Of a stretch of 64,000 nucleotides of DNA, positions 52,375 through 61,700 are shown one piece after another (positions within the stretch are counted from its first letter, which is position 1; each line of letters begins with the position of its first letter). Below the pieces are notes generated by a model. The model did no database searches. It worked only from the letters and a program-made list of their open reading frames with translations, and was not told where the DNA came from. The DNA comes from RUG14223 sp051881075 (lineage in GTDB: Bacteria > Bacillota > Clostridia > Oscillospirales > Acutalibacteraceae), in NCBI GenBank assembly GCA_051881075.1, contig JBJEPE010000034.1, forward strand, positions 1-64,000, written 5' to 3'. A program made the translations under genes and the position numbers.

Positions 52375-54126
52375 ATGCTTGAAATAGGTACACTTGTCGA
52401 TGGCAAATACAGAATACTTGACGTAGTTGGACATGGCGGTATGAGCGTTGTTTACCTCGCTCGTAATGAACGTGCAAATAAGACATGGGCTATCAAGGAA
52501 GTTAGAAAGACAGGAACAGAGGATTTAGAGGTTAAGCAAAACAGTCTTATCGCTGAAACCGAAATGCTCAAAAAGCTTTCTCATAAGTACCTGCCTACCA
52601 TTGTAGACGTTATTGAAACAGATGAAACTTACCTTGTTGTTATGGACTACATCGAAGGTAAGGACTTAGGTAAAATATTAAAAGAAAGCGGAGCACAGGA
52701 TCAGGAAAAGGTAATTGAATGGGCAAAAGAGCTTTGTGATGTTTTAGGATACTTACATACAAGAACTCCACCGATCATATACAGAGATCTTAAGCCTGCC
52801 AACATAATGCTTAAGCCTGACGGAAAGATTATACTTATTGACTTTGGTACAGCCAGAGAAATAAAGGTAAAAGACGCAAACGATACGGTAAGCTTAGGAA
52901 CCAGAGGTTATGCAGCGCCTGAGCAGTTCGGTGCCAATGCCAAAACAGATGCAAGAACTGATATCTATTGTTTAGGTGCCACTATTTACCACTTGGTAAC
53001 TAACCATAACCCGGCAACTGAGCCTTATGTTATGGAGCCGATAAGACAAAGAATACCTACTTTGTCAGGCGGTTTGGAAAAAATTATTTTAAAATGTACT
53101 CAACCCCGTCCGCAGGACAGATACCAATCCTGCGCCGAGGTAATGTATGCGCTTGAAAACTACGAGCGTGAAGACGAAGATCATAAGAGAAAGCAAAAGA
53201 AAAAGCTTGCCGGTTTTATCGCTTCAATAGTTATGATGTTCGTTTGCTTGGGAGTAACAATTTTCGGTTATTCCTCAGCAGAAAAAGTTAAGGCCTCTAA
53301 CTACGACTTACAGATATTGATGGCAGATGACGTTTCACTTGATAAGGAAACGCGAATAAAGTATTATATGAATGCAATAGAGGTTGACCCGACGGAAACA
53401 ACGGCATACAATAGTATGGTAGAACTCTTCTTAAGCAGTAACGAGGACAACGGCAGACTTACCGAGGACGAGATAGTTTATTTCTCTAATCTCAAAGTAG
53501 GCTTAGATGTTATGGATAATGGTATATATCAAAGAACTATACAGCCATTTGAAGAATTGAAATCCAATCCTTCCAATTATGCGGAGGTTTGCTATAATAT
53601 AGGCATGGCATATTGGTATGATTATGCTACGGAAGCATCACGTAAGATTGAAGCCATTGGTTGGTTTAAGGATGTAATTGAATACGGTAATGAAAATGAC
53701 GAAAATTACAGCTATTCTCTTGCGAAAATCTATTACGAAATAGGCAGTTGCAAAAAGGCTATCAAGGATACAAACCGTATACCGGAAAAGAACGACGGTT
53801 ATGAAGAGTTGTGGACCATTATACAGGGATTGCAGACATCATGTGCAGAACTTGATGACGACGAGGCGAAGGTACTCGGATGGGAAGAGATCAGATATGA
53901 GATCGATTATGAATCAACCAATTTGGCAAACCTTGTAGGTGTAACCCAAACAGAGTTTAATAATATGCTTGATGCTATTAAGAGCGATGCAGAAGCTCTT
54001 AACGCAACTACTAAGTATACTGAGATCAAGGATAGAATTAAAACATTGAATGAAGGAATTGAGACAACTTCAGAGAAAATAGACCAGTTGTTTAAGCTGA
54101 TGACACCGGCTGAAAATGAAGGTTAA
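52375..54126 (+). CDS. Membrane Ser/Thr protein kinase (PknB-like) with TPR-like C-terminus
   Basis: The 583-residue protein has an N-terminal Hanks-type kinase domain (about 1-265): glycine loop GHGGMSVV, Lys41 in AIKE, catalytic loop YRDLKPANIML with Asp138 (Tyr replaces the usual His), DFG at Asp156, GTRGYAAPEQF, and DIYCLGATIYHL. One membrane helix follows (about 278-298), then an outer or luminal helical region of about 280 residues resembling degenerate TPRs. It has no PASTA domains, so it is not the cell-wall-sensing PrkC type. With the phosphatase upstream and motif-bearing protein downstream it should be the writer of the phospho-threonine system. Confidence 0.92.
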   Translation: MLEIGTLVDGKYRILDVVGHGGMSVVYLARNERANKTWAIKEVRKTGTEDLEVKQNSLIAETEMLKKLSHKYLPTIVDVIETDETYLVVMDYIEGKDLGKILKESGAQDQEKVIEWAKELCDVLGYLHTRTPPIIYRDLKPANIMLKPDGKIILIDFGTAREIKVKDANDTVSLGTRGYAAPEQFGANAKTDARTDIYCLGATIYHLVTNHNPATEPYVMEPIRQRIPTLSGGLEKIILKCTQPRPQDRYQSCAEVMYALENYEREDEDHKRKQKKKLAGFIASIVMMFVCLGVTIFGYSSAEKVKASNYDLQILMADDVSLDKETRIKYYMNAIEVDPTETTAYNSMVELFLSSNEDNGRLTEDEIVYFSNLKVGLDVMDNGIYQRTIQPFEELKSNPSNYAEVCYNIGMAYWYDYATEASRKIEAIGWFKDVIEYGNENDENYSYSLAKIYYEIGSCKKAIKDTNRIPEKNDGYEELWTIIQGLQTSCAELDDDEAKVLGWEEIRYEIDYESTNLANLVGVTQTEFNNMLDAIKSDAEALNATTKYTEIKDRIKTLNEGIETTSEKIDQLFKLMTPAENEG

Positions 54127-54160
54127 GCCAGTATATAACCAATAACGCAGGAGGGTTGTT

Positions 54161-55054
54161 ATGAATTTGTCATATGACGGATACAGATTGGTATTTATTA
54201 TCGGTTTGTGCCTAACTATAGCGTTTTTCCTATTATCGGTAGCATTGTTGTTCATTTTTAAGATACCTGAAATTATAGGTGACTTAAGCGGACGTACTGC
54301 CAGAAACGCAATCAGAGAAATCAGAGGTAACAGCGAAAACGGCGGCGCATCTACCTCAGGACTTTTGGATAACTCATCAAAAGGTAAAAAGAAAAAGAAG
54401 AAAAAAACGGCCGCAAAACCTGTTACGGTGTCAAATGCACCGTATTCACAGGAATCATCTTCACAGGAAACCTCACTACTTGGCGATCCTTCAGGAGCTC
54501 CGTCTTCACAAGAGACCGCAGTATTGGGAGAGCTTCCGGTATCTACTTCACAAGAAACCGCCGTACTTGGCGATTTGCCGACTGCTTCAAGCGGTACAGA
54601 AACGGCTGTTCTGGGCGATTTGCCGACTGCTGCACCTGAGGTTAAGGAGCCGGTTAAGGTTGCTGAAACAGTTACGGTTGAAAGACCTACCGTAATACCG
54701 CAAAATGTACAGGTTGCGCCTAAGCCTGTTATGCCGGTAGCGCCTGCTATGCCGGAGCCTACGGTTTCAAAGAAGGATAAAAAGGCAGAAAAGAAAGCGG
54801 AGAAAAAAGCGGAAAAGAAGAATAAGAGCAAAAATGAAGCGATTGAAAAGGGAGAGGCGAATAATATGTATACTCCAATGTATGGAGCGCCTGTGGCTGA
54901 GACTGCAGTGACATCTGAGCTTACGGATATGCCAACTCCTGTTCAAACTCCTTATTACGAGCAGCCTGCCGCAGCAAGCGGATTTGTTGGTTATAGAATA
55001 TTTGAAACAGAGTTTGACATGACTCTTGCGGAATCTACGGAAGTAATACCGTAA
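54161..55054 (+). CDS. Membrane-anchored scaffold with four ETxVLG motifs
   Basis: I know no named family. The 297-residue protein starts with a short N-terminus, one membrane helix (about 11-34) and a conserved juxtamembrane segment (IGDLSGRTARNAIREIRG). A poly-Lys patch (75-82) leads into four tandem motifs: ETSLLGD (Thr104), ETAVLGE (Thr119), ETAVLGD (Thr133) and ETAVLGD (Thr148). Next come a Lys/Glu-rich coiled stretch (about 205-230) and a tail with VAETAV and FDMTLAESTEVI. The motifs match ETTVLG in the FHA protein, with Leu at Thr+3. It lies 34 bases after the kinase gene. I infer a multivalent phospho-scaffold at the membrane. Confidence 0.75.
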   Translation: MNLSYDGYRLVFIIGLCLTIAFFLLSVALLFIFKIPEIIGDLSGRTARNAIREIRGNSENGGASTSGLLDNSSKGKKKKKKKTAAKPVTVSNAPYSQESSSQETSLLGDPSGAPSSQETAVLGELPVSTSQETAVLGDLPTASSGTETAVLGDLPTAAPEVKEPVKVAETVTVERPTVIPQNVQVAPKPVMPVAPAMPEPTVSKKDKKAEKKAEKKAEKKNKSKNEAIEKGEANNMYTPMYGAPVAETAVTSELTDMPTPVQTPYYEQPAAASGFVGYRIFETEFDMTLAESTEVIP

Positions 55055-55066
55055 GGAGGATAAAAA

Positions 55067-55723
55067 ATGAATATAAAAAGGGATAAGAAAATTTTTCTTC
55101 TGTCTTGTATTTGTTTAGTGATATCGTCACTTTCGCTTTTAGGTGTAGCCAAAGGCTCATTTAATGAGTTTGACGGTAGCAGGGCAATAGCTTTTGCGGT
55201 AGCGCTCACATTCTGGATAGGTCTTATATTAGGTTATATCCTGCTGTGTGTCGTTAATTCGCACCGTAAAAAATATGAGGCAGGCAAGAAGAACAGACGT
55301 AAAACTACCGGATGTGGGCTTATAAGGTTTTTTAGTAACGGTGCCGCTATGGTAGTTGACAGTATATTGATTATAACGCTTGTTTTGTTTATTCTTTTTA
55401 GAGTTCTTAGTAACATAAGTATATACTTTGATTTAACAGTTATAGCGTTGCTGATATGTTCAATTCATTTACACGGTTTGTTTAATGGAAAGAACTTCAG
55501 ATATATTAATCAAAATGAAGATAAAAGCGTTGATGATAAAGCTGAGAAAAAATCAGACAGTAAGTCAGATAAAAAATCGGACAAGTCCAACGATAAAGAA
55601 GTATCTAAAAAAGATAACGATGATGATTTTCTCAACTTGGACTTTGACTTCGATTTTGATTCAAAGAAAGATTCAAACGATAAAGATGTGGATGACGATT
55701 TAGATGATGAATCGGATGTTTAA
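55067..55723 (+). CDS. Four-helix membrane protein with acidic tail
   Basis: The 218-residue protein has about four membrane helices (roughly 7-28, 40-62, 88-108 and 112-132) and a cytoplasmic tail of about 70 residues made of Lys/Ser/Asp-rich repeats (KKSDSKSDKKSDK) and an Asp-rich end (DFLNLDFDFDFDSKK). I do not recognise a family. AAGGAGG precedes the ATG, 12 bases after the scaffold gene, so it belongs to the kinase unit. The highly charged tail might bind cations or interact with the Lys-rich patch of the scaffold; this is a guess. Confidence 0.75.
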   Translation: MNIKRDKKIFLLSCICLVISSLSLLGVAKGSFNEFDGSRAIAFAVALTFWIGLILGYILLCVVNSHRKKYEAGKKNRRKTTGCGLIRFFSNGAAMVVDSILIITLVLFILFRVLSNISIYFDLTVIALLICSIHLHGLFNGKNFRYINQNEDKSVDDKAEKKSDSKSDKKSDKSNDKEVSKKDNDDDFLNLDFDFDFDSKKDSNDKDVDDDLDDESDV

Positions 55724-55762
55724 GCTGAATAAATTAAATTACTCAGGAAAGGAATGATAGTG

Positions 55763-58700
55763 ATGTTGACAAATAGAAATAATAAATATTTCAAAGGTCT
55801 GTCTGTTGTATTGGCAGTAATGATACTGGTATTGTCATTGCCGTTCACCACGCAGGCGTCGGTGTCACAGGAAACAGAGCAAGCCATCCTGGAAATGGCG
55901 AATGCAACTAATGCTTTGGGTCATACAGCGGATGGTTATATCAGAGTTTATATAACTACAGAACGAGATCTGAACTGGAATAATCGTACATATGGGTGGA
56001 TGGTTAATACGGTAAATGACAGTGAGGCCAACCAGGTAGCGTCTGCCACCAATCCGGCTTCCATAGGTTCTGAGGTTGTGAAAGAACCTGTATTAAAACC
56101 TGATACATATGAGCAGATTACCGTAGAAATAAACGGTTTTTCTAGAAATGTGTACTATATTGATGTTCCTAAGGGCATGAGCATATTTGCTTATTGTGAA
56201 GGACGCGGCAAATCATTAGTAATCAGTGATTTAGAAGACGGTGCTTTCTACTATGTAAAGAACGGCTTAGAGGATAAACCGATAGTTAAAGAATCATACA
56301 GCTTGGCTACTGATATTACATCCGACTCAAGCGAACATAAGTTTACGGTTAAGCCCGCAACCAGATCTACCTTCTGTATTGGCGATGAAATACCGTTTGT
56401 GCTTAATCAGGATGGCATATCAAGCCCTGTAAGTCTTGATTTGGTATACCAATTCTATTATGCGGAGCATGGTACGGATTCGTGGGATTTGATTCCACAA
56501 GGTGATGCAGGTGACGGATCACTTTATTGGGATGTTGATAATTCAAAGCTTAAGAATACTAATGCTTTACAAGCAGGTAAGAAGTATGATATCGTAATGA
56601 AGATAATTGACGGTTATACTGTAGCATCAAGCAAGGTTATCACATTGAATATGGAAGAGCCGGGTTCTCTTACACTTTCTGCAACAGGCGGTGTATATAT
56701 TCAAAACGGTGATAAATATGCAGGTACTATTTACTATAGTAACAATGCTGAAATTACGGTAGAAACGTCAAACGTTAATCAATTTGCCTATATTCAGGAT
56801 GCAACACAAAGTCAGCTTGATATGACAGGTCCATGGGCAAATGCTACCTCTACAGATGCAACAGGTATAGACAAGATAATCTTACCGTCAACACCTACAG
56901 ATCCTACCCATTATACGACAACCTCTCTAACAGTAAGAGGTTATAATGCTGACGGTGATATAATACAGGATAAAACAATTAATCTTATCTGTGATACAAA
57001 GGCTCCTGAGGTAGAAGGATTTAAACTTTATAGCGAAAATCCGGATGACTGGAGGACAGAGAAAGAATTACAGATAGTTCTTCGTGACAGCGAAGAAGGC
57101 GAGGATATAATTTGCGGTAGCGGTGTATCTATAGATCCTGATAATCTCTATCTTGAGAACACTACAACAGGCAAAATTACAAAAGTAAGCTCAAGTGATG
57201 TTAGTGGTACGGACGGTGATAAGACAGTAACCGCACGCTTTAAGGTATATGAATCCGGTCAATATGTAGTTCATTATCAGGACAAGCTTGGTAATTCAGG
57301 CATATCAAATCCGCTGGATGTACAAAAGGTTGACAGCGTAGCGCCTGTTATTGAGAATGTAAAGATAGACGGCACCCCGATTGATGAATGGCAAAATAAT
57401 ACTTGGGAAAAGGGACATGAAGTAACCTTTACAATAAACAATAATGTAACAGGTCAAGAATACGTAGACGGTCAAAGTTCGATAAGGACGGTAGGCTTCT
57501 ACTTCTTAGGTGAAAACGGTACTGATACGGGAAACCTTACAATGAAAGGCGTAAGCAACGACGGCAGTGTTTATAAGTTTACTGTAGAACAAACAGGTAA
57601 ATATCGTATTTTTGTTAATGATGAGGCAGGAAATGATATAACCAAAGACATTTATATCGGCAATGTTGATAAAGATGCTCCATCCGGTCAGTTTAGCATA
57701 AATACGGAAAGTGACAATTCTAAAGAGATAATCTGTCAGAATCCTGAAGCTGAAAATATAAATATACTTATCACAAACCTTAAGGATGTTGGCAAAAGCG
57801 GTATAGAAAAAATCGAGTATTTCTTTGATTACGATTACTTAAACCATAGGGATCAAACACCTTTATCATCGGATGCTGATATTAGAGCATTGCAAAGTGT
57901 AGTTGTTCCTACAGATTGCCCTGAACACGGAACCAAAGATATGTCAACGGTTACTTCTACACCGGATGCAGATGGATATCCGACGTATAGCGATGTAACT
58001 ATTGCAACTATAAATACAAAGATAGATACAAACGTAAGCTTCAGAGTATATGCCATAATAACCGACCGTGCAGGTAATACTTACAATATGTACTCAGCTG
58101 CAGTCATTATAGACAGCGTTGATCCTGCCGTAACCGTAGAGGTACAAGGTACTAACGAAAACGGTTCAAGTACCGATATCAAAGGTTGGTTTAATAAAAA
58201 TGTTGATATCAAGATCACAGTATCTGACGATAACGGTTCAGGCATACAGGATGTAAGATATCTTGTAAAAAGTATAGATGACTTTAAACCTGATGAGTCA
58301 GGTTATACAGTTATCAGTGAGAGTGCCGACGGTGTCTATGAGATAAAGAATGTTGCCGCAGGTGATAAATGGATCGGCATTGCCGTTCGTGATAACGCAG
58401 GCAACGTAAAAATAAAGTCTGTAGAAATAAAGCTTGATAATGTTAAGCCTACATTACTTTTAACATCAGATGATGTAGGTAAAATATCAATATATGACCC
58501 TGTTAAAAACGGTACAATAAAAGCCTTTTTTGATGTAGGTACATCTGATCTGGACTATTTAGAGTTTTACTTGGGCACGGATGACAATGGTGATTTTAAA
58601 TACAAATTGCTCAATAAGTTTTCTGTTAGCGATGCTCAAACTGAAAACGGAAAGAGATATATAGAGTGTCCGGTTTCTGCAAACGGTAATTATAAATTGG

Positions 58701-61700
58701 TTTGTGCCAGTGTATCCGGCTTAATAAGTACGGAATATATATATGAGGTAAGCAATATAGACAGCGTAAATCCTGATAAGCAGTCAGTTAATTTATATAT
58801 TGACGAAGCTTGCACTCAGTCTTATACAGGAAGCTATACAGATAAAAACATATATGCAAAAATCAGTGGTGAAATTACAATACCATCTAGGACAAGAAAT
58901 CTTAATTTCAAAATTGATTCAGACAATCCATACTTGACAGAATATGAAACCGTATGGCAGGTTGCATTCCAGATGTCGGTTGACGGAGTTAACTGGGAAA
59001 ACGTAAAGGTTATTAATGAGTTAAAGGGTAACGATGAAGCCTTTGTTGCATCTGACGGAACTACGCCAAAGATAGAAACAGGAACACAAACCTATGTTGC
59101 TATAATTAATTTAAATGAATTAGATTTTGGTAGTCTTTCATTAATAGAAGGTAATGAAATAGACAGTTCATACTACTTTAGAGTTGAATTGGTAGAGTTA
59201 GAAAGCGCCGAAACTAAAAGTCATAAATTATATGATGTAGGTCCAACTGAATATATTAATAAAAATATAAAATATGATAATAAAGCTCCTACAGATTTAA
59301 GCGTATCATATAGTGAATCCATTTTAGATAAGTTTTTTGAAATAATCTCGCTTGGCTTCATCACGGCTACAAATATGAAAGTTACGATGACTGCAAAAGA
59401 TGGAGGTGCAGGCGTAGCAGGATTTATTTATACACTTACCGATTCTAACGGTACTGCAACAACATATCAAGTAGAAAAGGATAACATTACATATAGTGCT
59501 GACGGTACGGCTACTTGTGAAATTACAATAAATAAGCAGTATGAAGGTAACTTTACATTTAGTGTAATAGATGATCTTTATTCGGAGTCAAACCCTAATA
59601 AGGCCAATCATATCACCGGTTATGGCGATGAAGATTATATAGTTATCGATCAAACAAAACCGCAACAGCTTGGCATTTCAGTTACAAAGGGCGATGAAAA
59701 GACTCCTATTACATCGGGTGAATTAAGCAATAAGTATATTGAAATCAACTTAACAACACTTACTCAGCCGGTTTCAGGCGTTGAGGGCTACTACATAGCT
59801 AAGAAAGATTCACCAACAACAAAAGTAAAGCTTGTAAATAGTCCGGATGGAAATATTATCGTAAATACTGATGAAATAGATATACCGTCAAAAAATGGTG
59901 GCACATCAAATGGAACAAAGAGTACAGTCACCAGTGCAGTATATAAAGTTCCGGTTGATACAGAAGATACATATTATTTCTACATTCAATCCAATGCAGG
60001 ACTTTGGAGCGACCCTGTAGAATTTAAGGTTAATGTTGATACAACCGCACCGGTAATAGAGAGCTTTGAGTTTGACAGCAATGTAGTACAGCACAATGAT
60101 GTAGAGATAGATAGTTACGGCTTCTTCTTTAATACCGATACTACAGTAACCGTAACGGCAACTGATGACGGTTTAAGTGATACCAGAACCCAAGGTTCAG
60201 GTGTTAAATATATCTATGTAACACTTGACGGTACACTTAACGGTACAGCAGTAACAAACTATAAACTTACTAGCATTGACGGATCAACCGATGTAAGTGC
60301 AGAGGTAGTTTCAAATGCAGTTACAGTAACAATTCCCGCAAACTTTAAGGGTAACATCAGTGCATATGCAGTAGACGATGCAGAAAATAGCGGTGAAACA
60401 AAGAGTCCTCACAAATTAGTCGGTGAGTCCTCTGATGTTCACGGTGCAGCATCAACTCATATTGCTATAACACCTAAGGACGGTACTGGCTTTGAAAACG
60501 GCAACTTTGTAAACGCTAAAAACGGCGTTGACATGAATGTAGTAGTAACCGATACAATGTCAGGTATCGCAAGTTTAGAGTGGAGCATTATAGTAAAAGG
60601 TAAGGTTAAGGAAAGCGGTACTGTTAATACAGATATTATTAACGGTGGCATTAAGACAGCATCTGACGGCGCAGATAACTGGACCGCTACCGGCGACATT
60701 AACCTTGTAACAGTACTTTCCAGAACATTTAATGTTAAATACAATAGCAACAATATTGTTATTAAGGTTAAGATGACAGATAACGCAGGTAATACTTCAG
60801 AGTTAGACAGTAGTTCTATTAACATAGACACAACAGCACCTGTTATTAATGTAAGCTACTCAAATAATAATGCAAAGAATTCTAAGTATTTCAATGCAAA
60901 TAGAACCTTAATGGTTGAGATAGAAGAGTTAAACTTTACACAGGCACTTGCAAATGATGTAAAAGTTACTTTAAAGAGAAACGGCGAGTTAATGACATTT
61001 GTTGATGGCTTTATATATAACGAGGAAACACACAAGGCAACATGGCAGATAAACTTGGACGAAGGCGTTTATGAACTTGTTTCAATCACCTGTAAAGACC
61101 TTGCAGGTAACCCGGGTGTATGGAGCTTTGCAGATGGTACAGTGGCACAGCAGAACTTCGTTATTGATAAGCAGGCTCCTATAGTTAAGGTTGTTTACGA
61201 TAACAACAGTAATATAGACGGATACTTCGCAAGTCAAAGAAAGCTAACAGTAACAGTCAATGACTTTGGTCTTGTAGATAATACAAGTAAGATAGCAGAG
61301 GATATCAAGCTTGCTATAACTAAGGACGGTGCAACGCAGACTATAAACAATATTAACAGCTTTGTTATTGTCGATCAGGCAAAGGCAGGCGCAGGTGAAA
61401 CATTAGGCACGGCTACATGGGAATACACATTCAGTGTAGACGGAGTTTACACAGTTGCCCTTACAGAAATCACCGATAAGGCAGGCAACGTTGCCAAAGT
61501 TGATTTGTCAGCAGGTACAGTAACCACAGAAGACGCATCCGGCATCAAAACTTCGTCTATAAGGGATGATGGCGTAGTAAATGCTTATCCTGAAAGCTTT
61601 GTAATAGATACGGTAGTACCTAAGGTAACTATCAACTATAGCGATGACGTAGCGGTACAGTCTCCGTATTACTTCAGTAAGTACAGAACAGCATTGATTA

